This document shows positions 51,564 through 60,856 of a stretch of DNA of 64,000 nucleotides, piece after piece. Below the pieces are notes generated by a model. The model saw only the letters and a program-made list of their open reading frames with translations. It did not search any database and had not been told where the DNA came from. The DNA is from Streptomyces sp. NBC_00557 (GTDB lineage Bacteria; Actinomycetota; Actinomycetes; Streptomycetales; Streptomycetaceae), in NCBI RefSeq assembly GCF_036345995.1, contig NZ_CP107796.1:7502001-7566000 (forward strand), read 5' to 3'. Made by a program: the position numbers and the translations under genes. Numbering within the stretch: position 1 is the stretch's first letter; each line of letters opens with the position of its first letter.

Positions 51564-53226
51564 CGTCATCGTCGTCGGAGCGGGCCTCGCCGGCCTGGTC
51601 GCGGCACACGAGCTGACCAGCCGGGGCCGCCGGGTCGCCCTGGTCGACCAGGAGAACGCCGCCAACCTCGGCGGCCAGGCGTACTGGTCCTTCGGCGGGC
51701 TCTTCCTCGTCGGCTCCCCGGAGCAGCGCCGCCTCGGCATCAAGGACTCCTTCGAGCTGGCCTGGAGCGACTGGCAGGGCAGCGCGCAGTTCGACCGGCT
51801 GGACGACGAGGACTCCTGGGCGGTGCGCTGGGCCCGCGCCTACGTCGAGTTTGCGGCCGGCGAGAAGCGGTCCTGGCTCCAGGGCCACGGCATCGAGCTG
51901 CTGCCGACCGTCGGCTGGGCCGAGCGCGGCGACCTCAGGGCGGACGGCCACGGCAACTCCGTGCCCCGCTTCCACATCGCGTGGGGCACCGGCACCGGCG
52001 TGGTCGAACCCTTCGTGAAGTACGCCCGCCGGGCCGCCCGCGACGGACTGCTCACCTTCCACCACCGCCACCGGGTCGACGAACTGGTCGTCGAGAACGG
52101 CACGGCACGCGGGGTGCGCGGCACCGTGCTCGCCGACGACCACGCGCCGCGCGGCGCCGCCTCCAACCGCGACCGCGTCGGCGACTTCGAACTCACCGCG
52201 CAGGCCGTCGTCGTCACCACCGGCGGCATCGGCGCCGACCACGACATCGTGCGCCGCTACTGGCCCGCCCGGCTCGGCACCCCGCCCGCCGAGATGGTCA
52301 CCGGCGTCCCGGCCTACGTGGACGGACGGATGCTCGACATCAGCGCCGAGGCCGGCGTCCGGCTGGTCAACCGCGACCGCATGTGGCACTACACCGAGGG
52401 CCTGCAGAACTGGGACCCCATCTGGCCCGGCCACGGCATCCGCATCCTGCCCGGCCCGTCCTCCATCTGGCTCGACGCCCTCGGCCGCCGGCTCCCCGGC
52501 CCCTGCCTGCCGGGCTACGACACCCTCAACACCCTCAAGTACCTGCGCACCACCGAGGACATCGCGGGCTACGACCACTCCTGGTTCATCCTCACCCGGA
52601 AGATCATCGAGAAGGAGTTCGCGCTCTCCGGCTCCGAGCAGAACCCCGACATCACCGCCAGGGACCGCAAGGCCGTCCTGCGCGACCGGCTGCTGGGCAG
52701 CGGCGCGCCCGCACCGGTGCAGGCCTTCGTCGACAAGGGCGCGGACTTCGTCACCGCGCGCAGCCTGGAGCAGCTCGTCGGCAAGATGAACGCGCTGGCC
52801 GGCACACCGCTGCTGGACCCGGCCGAGGTGCGCCGCCAGATCGAGGCCCGCGACCGGCAGCTGGCCAACCCGTACAGCAAGGACTCCCAGATCCAGGGCA
52901 TCCGCAACGCCCGCCGCTACATAGGGGACCGGCTCGGCCGGGTGGCCACGCCGCACCGCATCCTCGACCCCGCCGCGGGCCCGCTCATCGGCGTCAGGCT
53001 CCACATCCTCACCCGCAAGACCCTCGGCGGCATCCAGACCGACCTCGACTCGCGCGCCCTGGCCGCCGACGGCACGCCGATCGAGGGACTGTACGCGGCC
53101 GGTGAGGTGGCGGGCTTCGGCGGCGGCGGTGTGCACGGCTACAACGCGCTGGAGGGCACCTTCCTCGGCGGCTGCCTGTTCTCCGGGCGCGCCGCCGGCC
53201 GGCACGCGGCCGCGCACACGGGCTGA
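51553..53226 (+). CDS. FAD-binding dehydrogenase (fumarate reductase/KstD-like flavoprotein)
   Basis: The 557-residue protein begins with the FAD motif DVIVVGAGLAGLVAAHELTSRG and NLGGQAYWSFGGLFLVGSP, and ends with GLYAAGEVAGFGGGGVHGYNALEGTFLGGCLFSGRAAG, as in flavoproteins of the fumarate reductase/3-ketosteroid dehydrogenase superfamily. It would oxidise a CH-CH bond of an unknown substrate. It is co-transcribed with the TetR regulator. Confidence 0.9.
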   Translation: MDADVIVVGAGLAGLVAAHELTSRGRRVALVDQENAANLGGQAYWSFGGLFLVGSPEQRRLGIKDSFELAWSDWQGSAQFDRLDDEDSWAVRWARAYVEFAAGEKRSWLQGHGIELLPTVGWAERGDLRADGHGNSVPRFHIAWGTGTGVVEPFVKYARRAARDGLLTFHHRHRVDELVVENGTARGVRGTVLADDHAPRGAASNRDRVGDFELTAQAVVVTTGGIGADHDIVRRYWPARLGTPPAEMVTGVPAYVDGRMLDISAEAGVRLVNRDRMWHYTEGLQNWDPIWPGHGIRILPGPSSIWLDALGRRLPGPCLPGYDTLNTLKYLRTTEDIAGYDHSWFILTRKIIEKEFALSGSEQNPDITARDRKAVLRDRLLGSGAPAPVQAFVDKGADFVTARSLEQLVGKMNALAGTPLLDPAEVRRQIEARDRQLANPYSKDSQIQGIRNARRYIGDRLGRVATPHRILDPAAGPLIGVRLHILTRKTLGGIQTDLDSRALAADGTPIEGLYAAGEVAGFGGGGVHGYNALEGTFLGGCLFSGRAAGRHAAAHTG

Positions 53227-53373
53227 GGCCGCGGGCGGACGGAGGGCGCCCGCCAGCCTGACGCGCGGTCACCCGGGCCGGCTGAGACTTGACCAGAACG
53301 AGAGGGAGCGCGGCACACCGGCGCGCCTAGTCTGTCGGCCAGCCGTTCCCCCGCCCCCTCCCGAGGAGCGCCC

Positions 53374-54798
53374 GTGTCGCCACGCCCCGGACAGCCCGCC
53401 CGCCGCCGCACCGCCGTCCTGCGCCGCGAGGCGGTCCTCGCCGCCGTCCCGGTCGCCGTGGCGGCACTGCTGGGCGCCGCCGCACCCGCGGCGCCGGGCA
53501 CGGCCGGCGCGCCCGGCGCGGGCGACCCCTACTTCCCGCTCAGCGGCAACGGCGGCTACCACGTCCGGCACTACGACCTGACGCTCCGTTACGACACCAC
53601 CTCCCGGCGTCTCGACGGCACGGCCGTGCTCGCCGCCCGCGCCGGCCGGAACCTCAGCCGCTTCGACCTCGACCTGACCGGCCTGAAGGTAACCCGCGTC
53701 ACCGTCGACGGCGCCCCCGCGGCCTTCCGGCACACCGGCCAGGAACTCGTCGTCACCCCGCGCCGCACTCTGCGCACCGGCCGGGACTTCCGCATCGCCG
53801 TCGCCTATCACGGCACCCCGAAACCGGTCACCGACCCCGACGGCAGCGCGGACGGCTGGATCCCCACCGACGACGGCGCCTTCGTCGCCGGCGAGCCCCA
53901 GGGCGCGATGACCTGGTTCCCGGCGAACGCCCACCCCAGGGACAAGTCGTCGTACGACATCACGATCACCGTCCCCCAGGGGCGCACGGCCGTGGCCAAC
54001 GGCGTCCTGCTCGGGCAGCGCACCGCGCACGGCCGTACCACCTTCCGCTGGCGCGAGCCCCAGCCGATGGCCGCCTACCTGGCCACCGCCACCGTCGGAA
54101 CGTTCAAGGCCGAGCAGTACACCACCCGCGACGGCATCCGCGTCTACAACGCCGTGGACCCGCGCGAGGCGAGCGCGGCCGCGCCGGTGCTGAAGAAGCT
54201 GCCGTCCGTCCTCGCCTGGGAGAGCACGCTGTTCGGGCCGTACCCGTTCCGCTCGGCCGGGTCGGTCGTCGACCACGCGAACGTCGGCTACGCCCTGGAG
54301 ACCCAGACCCGGCCGTTGTACGACTCCGCGCCCGACCTCGGCACCCTCGTCCACGAGAGCGCCCATCAGTGGTTCGGCGACTCCGTCTCCCTGACGGCCT
54401 GGAAGGACATCTGGCTCAACGAGGGCTTCGCCACCTACGCCGAGTGGCTCTACACCGAGCAGCACGGCGGCGACAGAGCGCAGAAGGCCTTCGACGCGCT
54501 CTACGCCCGCCCGGCGAGCGACCACCTGTGGGCCTTCCCGCCCGGCGACCCGGGCAGCGGCGCGCGCATCTTCGACACGCCGGTCTACGCCCGCGGCGCC
54601 ATGGCCCTGCACGAGCTGCGCCGCGCCGTCGGCGACCGGGACTTCTTCCGGATCCTGCGCGCCTGGGCGGCCGGCCACCGCTACGGCCACGGCACGACGG
54701 CGCAGTTCGAGCGGCTCGCCGAGCATGTCTCGGGCAAGCGGCTGGACGGGGTGTTCCACACCTGGCTGTTCACGAAAGGCAAGCCGAACCGCGCCTGA
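53374..54798 (+). CDS. Secreted M1-family metallopeptidase (aminopeptidase N-like)
   Basis: The 474-residue protein has a signal peptide (about 1-45, with RRRTAVLRREAVLAAVPVAVAALLGAAAPA), an N-terminal beta domain (DPYFPLSGNGGYHVRHYDLTLRYD) and a catalytic domain with HESAHQW (327-333) and the third ligand in WLNEGFATYAEW. The usual GAMEN exopeptidase motif is replaced by YALETQTRP. It lacks the long C-terminal helical domain of full aminopeptidase N. GAGGAG precedes the GTG. Confidence 0.92.
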   Translation: MSPRPGQPARRRTAVLRREAVLAAVPVAVAALLGAAAPAAPGTAGAPGAGDPYFPLSGNGGYHVRHYDLTLRYDTTSRRLDGTAVLAARAGRNLSRFDLDLTGLKVTRVTVDGAPAAFRHTGQELVVTPRRTLRTGRDFRIAVAYHGTPKPVTDPDGSADGWIPTDDGAFVAGEPQGAMTWFPANAHPRDKSSYDITITVPQGRTAVANGVLLGQRTAHGRTTFRWREPQPMAAYLATATVGTFKAEQYTTRDGIRVYNAVDPREASAAAPVLKKLPSVLAWESTLFGPYPFRSAGSVVDHANVGYALETQTRPLYDSAPDLGTLVHESAHQWFGDSVSLTAWKDIWLNEGFATYAEWLYTEQHGGDRAQKAFDALYARPASDHLWAFPPGDPGSGARIFDTPVYARGAMALHELRRAVGDRDFFRILRAWAAGHRYGHGTTAQFERLAEHVSGKRLDGVFHTWLFTKGKPNRA

Positions 54799-54915
54799 AT
54801 CCTGACCGGTTCCCCACACGTGTCCGCCAGGGTCGGCACCATGAACCGCCACGCAACCGCCGTCGCCCCTCCGGGCACACGCCCACCGGCCCGCACGCCG
54901 AGCGTCCCGGACGCC

Positions 54916-54921
54916 TAGGAT
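54916..54921 (+). promoter_or_regulatory. -10 box of the response-regulator gene, leaderless type
   Basis: TAGGAT lies eight bases before the GTG at 54930, with no Shine-Dalgarno sequence. Confidence 0.5.
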
Positions 54922-54929
54922 CCGAACTC

Positions 54930-55634
54930 GTGTGCGCACATGTGCTGGTCGCCGAGGACGACGAGAAGCAGGCCGAACTCATCCGCCGCTCCCTGCTGGC
55001 CGAGGGACACACCGCCACGGTGGTGCACGACGGCGCCGCCGCCCTGGACGCCGCCCGCGGGCTCAGACCCGACCTCGTCGTCCTGGACCTGATGCTGCCG
55101 GTCGTCGACGGCTTCGAGGTGTGCCGGGCGCTGCGCGGCGGCGCGGACCCGGAGACACCGGTCGTCATGCTCACCGCCCGCTCCGCCGAGGACGACGTGC
55201 TGCTCGGCCTCGGACTTGGCGCCGACGACTACATGACCAAGCCGTACAGCCCGCGCGAGCTGATGGCCCGCATCCGCACGGTGCTCCGGCGCAGCGGGCG
55301 CGGCGCGGGCGGCCGGGACGGCGACCCCGCCGTCCGGGCCGCCGGGATCAGCGTCGACCCGGTACGGCACGAGGTGCGCTGCGACGGGGCGCTCGTGGAC
55401 TGCACGCCCGCCGAGTTCCAGATCCTGCTGGCCATGGCGGCGGAGCCGGAACGGGTCTTCACCCGGCGGCAGTTGCTGCAGTGCACCCGCGGCTTCGACC
55501 GGGCCTCCACCGAGCGGGCCGTCGACGTGCACATCATGAACCTGCGCCGCAAGATCGAGACCGACCCGCGCCGCCCGGCCCGGCTGCTGACGGTCTTCGG
55601 CGTCGGCTACAAGCTGAGCGGCCCCCGCCCGTGA
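54930..55634 (+). CDS. OmpR/PhoB-family response regulator
   Basis: The 234-residue protein has a receiver domain (AEDD acidic pocket, phosphoacceptor D53 in VVLDLMLP, K in DYMTKPYSP) and a winged-helix DNA-binding domain (about 135-230) ending RRKIETDPRRPARLLTVFGVGYKL. The GTG at 54930 follows a -10 box; the long open frame upstream belongs to no protein. It overlaps the histidine kinase by four bases (GTGA). Confidence 0.94.
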   Translation: MCAHVLVAEDDEKQAELIRRSLLAEGHTATVVHDGAAALDAARGLRPDLVVLDLMLPVVDGFEVCRALRGGADPETPVVMLTARSAEDDVLLGLGLGADDYMTKPYSPRELMARIRTVLRRSGRGAGGRDGDPAVRAAGISVDPVRHEVRCDGALVDCTPAEFQILLAMAAEPERVFTRRQLLQCTRGFDRASTERAVDVHIMNLRRKIETDPRRPARLLTVFGVGYKLSGPRP

Positions 55635-57517
55635 GACGCCCCGGGCACACGGACGCCCGCCCGGACCGCCGGGCCGGCTCCGTCAAGCGGCGGATCCCGG
55701 TGCGCAAGAGGCTCCTGGTGCGGCTGCTCTCCGTCTCCGCCCTGATCGCCGTCTGCTCGGTGGCCGCCACCGCCTGGCTCGCGGTGACCACCACCACCAG
55801 CGCCCTGAAGGAGGAGCAGGGCCAGGACCTCGCCGCCGACAACAGCATCCTGGCCCGGCTCAGCGGGTACGCGGCCACCCACTCCGACTGGACGGACGTC
55901 CGCACGACCGTCCGCCGGCTGGCCGCCGAGACCGGCCGCCGCATCGCCCTCACCACCACCGACCGCACCCTCCTCGCCGACTCCGCGCCCCGCGGCACCC
56001 CGCTGCCGCCCCGGCCCGCCGCCACGGTCGACCCGCTGCGCACCGACACCTACAGCGAGACGGGCGCCCAGCTCAGCGGCATCGACCCGCCCGTGGTCGG
56101 CCCCTACCGGCTCCCGGCGAAGGAGCGCGCCGGCCTCGACGCGCTGGCCGCCCGGCGCAAGCAGTGCTACGAGCGCTACGGCCTGCAGGCCACCGTCGTC
56201 CACACGGCGACCGGACGGCCCGTCGTCACCGCCGGCGACGGCGCCGACCCCGCCGCGTACGGCGCGGCGGTGTGCGAGGTCGGCCGGCTCGACACGCCCA
56301 CCCTGACGGAACGCAAGGCCCTCACCGACCTCACCGGCCTCGCCCGGCCCTGTCTCGGTCAGGCCGGCATCGATCTTCGCGGGCAGCTCTGGTTCACCCC
56401 CGACCCGAGCGGCAAGGACCCCTTCGGCACCGGCTATCTCGTCGCCAAGTTCGCCAGGGCGGGCAAGGAGACGACGGCGCACGCCGTCCAGCAGTGCATC
56501 CTGACCGCCCGCCGCACCCAACTGGAGCCCTACGTCGCCCCGGTCGCCGACCTGTTCCTCGGCATCGGCGACCGTAACACCTCCCGCTTCGACATGTCCC
56601 CGGCCAACAAGGCCAAGGTGATCGGCGCGGCCGGCCTGGTCCTCGCCGTCACCGTCGCCGTGACCGCGCTCGTCGCCACCCGCCTGGTCCGGCCGCTGCG
56701 CGCGCTGACCGAGGCCGCCGGGGCGCCGCCCGACCTGCACGTACGGGTGCCGGTGACCACCCGGGACGAGACCGGCATCCTCGCCGAGGCCTTCAACGAC
56801 CTGACCGAGCGCCGCGCCCGCCTGGAGGCCCAGCGCAAGGCGATGGTCAGCGACATCGCGCACGAGCTGCGCAGCCCGCTCACCAACATCCGCGGCTGGC
56901 TGGAGGTCATGCGCGACGGCGTCGTCGCGCCCGACCCGGCCCTGCTGGACTCGCTGCACGAGGAGGCGCTCGTCCTGCAGCGGATCATCGACGACCTCCA
57001 GGACCTCGCCGCCGCCGACGCCGGCACCCTGCGGCTGCACCCGGAGCCCCTCAGGGCCGCCGACCTGCTGGACCAGGTCGCCGCCGCCCACCGGATCGCC
57101 GCCGGCACCGCCGGGGTCGCGCTGCGCACCGAGGCCGACGCCGGCGCCTGGCTGGACGCCGACCCGGTGCGGATGCGGCAGGCGCTCGGCAACCTGGTCT
57201 CCAACGCCCTGCGGCACACCCCGGCCGACGGGACGGTCGCGCTCGCCGCCCGGCGGGAGGGCGCCGACGTGGTCCTCACCGTCACCGACACCGGCACGGG
57301 CATCGCGCCCGAGGACCTGCCGCACGTCTTCGACCGGTTCTGGCGCGCCGAGAAGTCCCGCAGCCGGCGCACCGGCGGCAGCGGCCTGGGCCTGCCCATC
57401 GTGCGCCACCTGGTCGCCGCCCACGGCGGCACGGCCGAGGCCGGCGGCGAGCCCGGCGGCGGCGCGGTCTTCACCCTGCGGCTGCCCGCGGCCGGCCCGC
57501 CGGCCGACGGCACCTGA
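55631..57517 (+). CDS. Membrane sensor histidine kinase
   Basis: The 628-residue kinase has two membrane helices (LLVRLLSVSALIAVCSVAATAWLAV, about 28-52, and VIGAAGLVLAVTVAVTALVATRLV, about 334-357) around a 280-residue extracytoplasmic sensor containing four cysteines. A HAMP segment, the H-box VSDIAHELRSPLTNIRGWL and a HATPase domain with NLVSNALRH, DTGTGIAPEDL and GGSGLGLPI follow. It phosphorylates the coupled OmpR-type regulator. The signal is unknown. Confidence 0.93.
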   Translation: MRRPGHTDARPDRRAGSVKRRIPVRKRLLVRLLSVSALIAVCSVAATAWLAVTTTTSALKEEQGQDLAADNSILARLSGYAATHSDWTDVRTTVRRLAAETGRRIALTTTDRTLLADSAPRGTPLPPRPAATVDPLRTDTYSETGAQLSGIDPPVVGPYRLPAKERAGLDALAARRKQCYERYGLQATVVHTATGRPVVTAGDGADPAAYGAAVCEVGRLDTPTLTERKALTDLTGLARPCLGQAGIDLRGQLWFTPDPSGKDPFGTGYLVAKFARAGKETTAHAVQQCILTARRTQLEPYVAPVADLFLGIGDRNTSRFDMSPANKAKVIGAAGLVLAVTVAVTALVATRLVRPLRALTEAAGAPPDLHVRVPVTTRDETGILAEAFNDLTERRARLEAQRKAMVSDIAHELRSPLTNIRGWLEVMRDGVVAPDPALLDSLHEEALVLQRIIDDLQDLAAADAGTLRLHPEPLRAADLLDQVAAAHRIAAGTAGVALRTEADAGAWLDADPVRMRQALGNLVSNALRHTPADGTVALAARREGADVVLTVTDTGTGIAPEDLPHVFDRFWRAEKSRSRRTGGSGLGLPIVRHLVAAHGGTAEAGGEPGGGAVFTLRLPAAGPPADGT

Positions 57518-57525
57518 CCGCCTCT

Positions 57526-57550
57526 GATTCCCCGCGCGCACCAGGGGTAC
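57526..57550 (+). promoter_or_regulatory. Sigma-B-type promoter before the DUF6098 gene
   Basis: GATT (57526-57529), 15 bases and GGGTAC (57545-57550) match GNNT-N14-16-GGGTAC/T exactly, 35 bp before the ATG at 57586 and in the right orientation. Confidence 0.6.
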
Positions 57551-57585
57551 TCCGGTCGCGCGGCGCAGTCGAGGGAGGTCAGGTC

Positions 57586-58035
57586 ATGAGCGCAGCGGAG
57601 AACATGCCGGTCGTGTCCACGCTCGCCGAGGTGGCCCGCCTCCTGGACGGCCGGCCGGGCCTGTACGTGCGCTGGTCCAAGGGGCCTCGGACCGACCTCG
57701 CCGACGTCTCCAGCACCGATGACCTCACCGGCGTGTCCATGCCGGGGCTGTCCGCCAATCCGCTGGACGTCGAGGAGTGGTGGGCCGACCGGTCCGTGGA
57801 ACTGTGGGTGGCCCGCCGGCTGTACGACTACTCCCACCTCCCGCACGACAAGGGTCCCGGCGTACGGCCCTGGGTGCTGCGGGGCCGGGAGGCCGCCCGG
57901 GGCCCCGACAACGAGCCGCTGGTGACGGACGTCGAGCCGCTGTGCTGGATCGCGGACGAGGCGATCGCCGAGGCCGAGGCCGAGGTCACCCGCCAGGAAA
58001 GGGCCTGGGGTACCCTGCGCCGCAGCGGCCCCTGA
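57586..58035 (+). CDS. DUF6098-like protein of unknown function
   Basis: The 149-residue protein has LAEVARLLDGRPGLYVRWSKGPRTDLADVSSTDDLTGVSMPGLSANPLDVEEWW and ELWVARRLYDYSHLPHDKGPGVRPWVLRGREAARGPDNEPLV, conserved in Streptomyces as DUF6098 as far as I recall. It is acidic and soluble. AGGGAGGTCAGG precedes the ATG. A sigma-B-type promoter suggests induction under osmotic or oxidative stress. Confidence 0.78.
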   Translation: MSAAENMPVVSTLAEVARLLDGRPGLYVRWSKGPRTDLADVSSTDDLTGVSMPGLSANPLDVEEWWADRSVELWVARRLYDYSHLPHDKGPGVRPWVLRGREAARGPDNEPLVTDVEPLCWIADEAIAEAEAEVTRQERAWGTLRRSGP

Positions 58036-58552
58036 GACCGGGGACCGGGAGGGCGCCGCCTGCCGACGGGGTCCGGCGCGGTGTGCCCGGGACGGCGGGA
58101 GCGGCCCGCCGAGCGATCGACGCCCGCCCTGACGAGGGGCGATGAGAGAGCGACCGGGCCCCGGGCCCCGGAGCCCGGGCAAGGGGCCGGCCGGAGGGGC
58201 GGCGGTGCGTCCGGAGCCTGGCCGGGGCTCGGCGGCCGCGCCCCTGTGCCGGCCGTGGTGGGTCCGAGCGGGGGCCTGGCCGCAGCGGGCGGCGGTTCGC
58301 CCGGGGGGCGTGGCCGCGGCCGGACCCGCCGGTGCGAGCCGGGGGTGAACCGCCCGGGGGCGTGGCCACGGCCGGACCCGCCGGTGCGTGCCGGGGTCGT
58401 GTCGGCCGGAACCGCCGGAGCGTGCCGGGGGTGAACCGCCCGGAGCCGGGCCGGGGTTGCGTCGGCCGGAGCGGGCGGCGGTTCGCCCGGCGGGGGCGGG
58501 CGGTCGGTGCGGGGGTGTCAGCCCGAGCGGGGGCGGGCGGTCGGTGCGGGGG
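58036..58552. repeat. GC-rich spacer with degenerate direct repeats
   Basis: No gene is supported. The spacer holds near-identical blocks: an about 36-bp unit beginning CGTGGCC at 58308 and 58360, motifs such as GGCGGTTCGCCCGG repeated several times, and an about 36-bp unit (GGGGGCGGGCGGTCGGTGCG...) at 58492-58527 and 58528-58562. The last copy runs into the 3' end of the WhiB-like gene. Confidence 0.6.
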
Positions 58553-58810
58553 TCAGCCCGAGCGGGGGCGGGAGCGGGCGCGGGTCCGGCGGTGCAGGGC
58601 CCGGCGTTCCAGTTCGGTTGTTCCGCCCCAGATGCCGATGCTCTGGCCCGTCTCCAACGCCCAGTCCAGGCACGGCTCCCGGACGGGGCACTGCTCGCAG
58701 ACCGCCTTCGCCCGCTGGGTCTGCACCTGCGCCGGCCCGGTGGTGCCGATGGGGAAGAACAGATCGGGGTCCTCGTGACGGCACGCGGCATGGTCGCGCC
58801 AGTTCTCCAT
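58553..58810 (-). CDS. WhiB-like iron-sulfur transcription factor
   Basis: The 85-residue protein has the four cysteines of a 4Fe-4S cluster (AACRHEDPDLFFP, then AVCEQCPVREPC) and the GIWGG turn (IGIWGGTTELERR), followed by a basic RRTRARSRPRSG tail that contacts DNA. Wbl proteins work with the principal sigma factor in development and redox response. Its 3' end is formed by the adjacent repeat sequence. GGAGAC precedes the ATG. Confidence 0.93.
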   Translation of the reverse strand: MENWRDHAACRHEDPDLFFPIGTTGPAQVQTQRAKAVCEQCPVREPCLDWALETGQSIGIWGGTTELERRALHRRTRARSRPRSG

Positions 58811-59158
58811 GGAAGTCTCCTGGATCGGATGGATGTCGTCCGTGCCTGTCGTATGCACTGCGGGTCGGGTGACCGGTCGGGGCGGCGTGAAACAGCCGCG
58901 CCGCAGGGGGAATCGCGCGACGACCGCGATCCGGCCACGGGCACGCGCACGGCCCGGGGCGATCCGTACGCGCTCAACAGGCCGGACGACGGGGCGAACA
59001 ACCACGGGGCCGGGACCGCCCGTGCCCGACCGGGCGCCGGCGGCGCGGAGTTGGGGGCGAGAACCGGCCGGGACCGCCGTCCGCCGCGCCACCGCCCGAC
59101 CACCGTACTCCGCGCGGCGCATCCGGAGGTGCGAAAAGGAAGAAACGCCCCGAGTGCC
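58811..59158. other. Upstream region of the WhiB-like gene
   Basis: No gene or clear site is visible in this 348-bp spacer between the WhiB-like gene and the end of the LysR gene. It should contain the WhiB-like promoter; I see no convincing -10/-35 pair. Confidence 0.5.
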
Positions 59159-60043
59159 TCAACGGCGCAGCGCCGAGGCCGCCGTCGCCGCCACCGCCTC
59201 GGCCAGCGCCGCCAGCGCGGGGGAGTCCAGCCGCCACTGCTGCCAGTACAGCGTGACGTCCATCCACTCCCGGGACAGCAGCACCAGCCGGCCCTCGGCC
59301 AGCAGCGGGTCCGCCTGGACCTCCGGCACCATGCCCCAGCCGAGCCCGGCGGCGACCGCGTCCAGGAACCCCTCCGAGGTGGGCACGAGGTGCCGGAGCC
59401 GGCCGGCGGCGCCGCGGCCGAGCCGGCGCACGAAGGCGTCCTGAAAGTCGTCCTTGCGGTCGAAGACGACGACGGGCGCCTCGGGCAGGGCGTCGGGCAG
59501 TGACCGGCCGTCCAAGTGCGCGGCGGTGAACTCCGGTGCGGCGACGGGGAGATACCGCATCCGGCCGAGCGGCCGGACCGTGCAGCCCGGCACCGGATCG
59601 GCCGCCGTGGTCACCGCCGCCATCACCAGGCCCTCGCGCAGCAGGGCCGCCGTGTGGTCCTCGTCCTCCCGGTGCAGCTCGAAGCAGAGGCCCGGCGCCC
59701 GGGTCAGCGCCGGCAGGAACCAGGTCGCCAGCGAGTCCGCGTTCACCGCCACCGACACCCGCGTCGGCTCCCCGGCGCCGCTCAGCCCCAGTTCGCCCCA
59801 GGCGTCCCGCTCCAGCCGCGCGAGCTGCCGGGCGTACCGGACCAGCACGGTGCCCGAGTCCGTGGGCCGCACCGGTTTGGTGCGCTGCAGCAGCACCCGG
59901 CCGGTGCGCTGTTCGAGCGCCTTGACCCGCTGGCTGACCGCCGACGGCGTCACGTGCAGGGCGGCGGCCGCGGCGTCGAAGGTGCCTTCGTCCACCACGG
60001 CGAGCAGCGTCCTGATCTGGTCCAGCGGCAGGTCGGGCATCAC
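59159..60043 (-). CDS. LysR-family regulator, ArgP type
   Basis: The 294-residue protein starts DLPLDQIRTLLAVVDEGTFDAAAAALHVTPSAVSQRVKALEQRTGRVLLQRTKP, the ArgP/LysG helix-turn-helix. It is divergent from a LysE-type exporter, the classical lysG-lysE arrangement in which the regulator activates export of basic amino acids. GTG at 60043 or ATG at 60040 may start it; TATCAT lies eight bases before the GTG. Confidence 0.92.
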   Translation of the reverse strand: MMPDLPLDQIRTLLAVVDEGTFDAAAAALHVTPSAVSQRVKALEQRTGRVLLQRTKPVRPTDSGTVLVRYARQLARLERDAWGELGLSGAGEPTRVSVAVNADSLATWFLPALTRAPGLCFELHREDEDHTAALLREGLVMAAVTTAADPVPGCTVRPLGRMRYLPVAAPEFTAAHLDGRSLPDALPEAPVVVFDRKDDFQDAFVRRLGRGAAGRLRHLVPTSEGFLDAVAAGLGWGMVPEVQADPLLAEGRLVLLSREWMDVTLYWQQWRLDSPALAALAEAVAATAASALRR

Positions 60044-60051
60044 AAGGGCTA

Positions 60052-60057
60052 ATGATA
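60052..60057 (-). promoter_or_regulatory. -10 box of the ArgP-type gene, leaderless type
   Basis: On the minus strand TATCAT lies eight bases before the GTG at 60043. An AAGA-A-TCTT dyad at 60061-60069, between the two divergent genes, is a possible regulator contact. Confidence 0.45.
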
Positions 60058-60096
60058 CCTAAGAATCTTTAGCTGTACTTGAGTGCCGGCGCTCCT

Positions 60097-60102
60097 TAGC
60101 GT
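60097..60102 (+). promoter_or_regulatory. -10 box of the LysE-type gene, leaderless type
   Basis: TAGCGT lies seven bases before the ATG at 60110; no Shine-Dalgarno sequence is present. Confidence 0.5.
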
Positions 60103-60109
60103 CGACCGC

Positions 60110-60727
60110 ATGAACCACGCCCTGACCGCCGCTGCGGCCGGATTCGGCACCGGCCTGTCCCTGATCGTCGCCATCGGCGCCCAGAACGCCTTCGTCCTGC
60201 GGCAGGGGGTGCGCCGGGACGCCGTTCTCGCGGTGGTGGGCATCTGCGCCCTGTCCGACGCGGTGCTGATCGCCCTCGGCGTCGGGGGAGTGGGGGCGGT
60301 CGTGGTGGCATGGCCCGGCGCGGTCCGGGCGGTCGGGATCGTCGGCGGTCTCTTCCTGCTCTGCTACGGCCTCCTCGCCGCCCGCCGGGTGCTCAGGCCG
60401 GCCGTGGCGGGACTGAGCACCGAGGGCGAGGCCGCGGGCTCCCGGCGCCGCGCGGTGCTCACCTGCCTGGCGATGACCTGGCTGAACCCGCACGTCTACC
60501 TGGACACCGTCTTCCTGCTCGGCTCGCTCGCCGCCGACCGCGGCGCGCTGCGCTGGACCTTCGGGCTCGGCGCCGCGCTCGCCAGCCTGTGCTGGTTCGC
60601 CGCGCTCGGCTTCGGCGCCCGGCTGCTCGGCCGCTTCCTGGCCCGGCCGGCGGCCTGGCGGGTGCTGGACGGCCTGGTCGCCGTCACCATGCTCGCACTG
60701 GGGGCCACGCTCATGACCGGATCCTGA
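60110..60727 (+). CDS. LysE/ArgO-type amino-acid exporter
   Basis: The 205-residue membrane protein has about six hydrophobic segments and the LysE signature GFGTGLSLIVAIGAQNAFVLRQGVRRD, followed by MTWLNPHVYLDTVFLLGSLA. It exports lysine or arginine. It is divergent from and probably activated by the ArgP-type regulator. Confidence 0.93.
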   Translation: MNHALTAAAAGFGTGLSLIVAIGAQNAFVLRQGVRRDAVLAVVGICALSDAVLIALGVGGVGAVVVAWPGAVRAVGIVGGLFLLCYGLLAARRVLRPAVAGLSTEGEAAGSRRRAVLTCLAMTWLNPHVYLDTVFLLGSLAADRGALRWTFGLGAALASLCWFAALGFGARLLGRFLARPAAWRVLDGLVAVTMLALGATLMTGS

Positions 60728-60856
60728 GTCAGCGGAGTTCTGCGTGCGCAGCGGAGCCCGAGTCACGGAGTTCGGCGTGCACAGGGGTTGCTGAGATAGT
60801 TAGGCTCTCGAATCGAAAAGATGTAGCCGGCAACCTCTACGCGCAACAGGACACCC

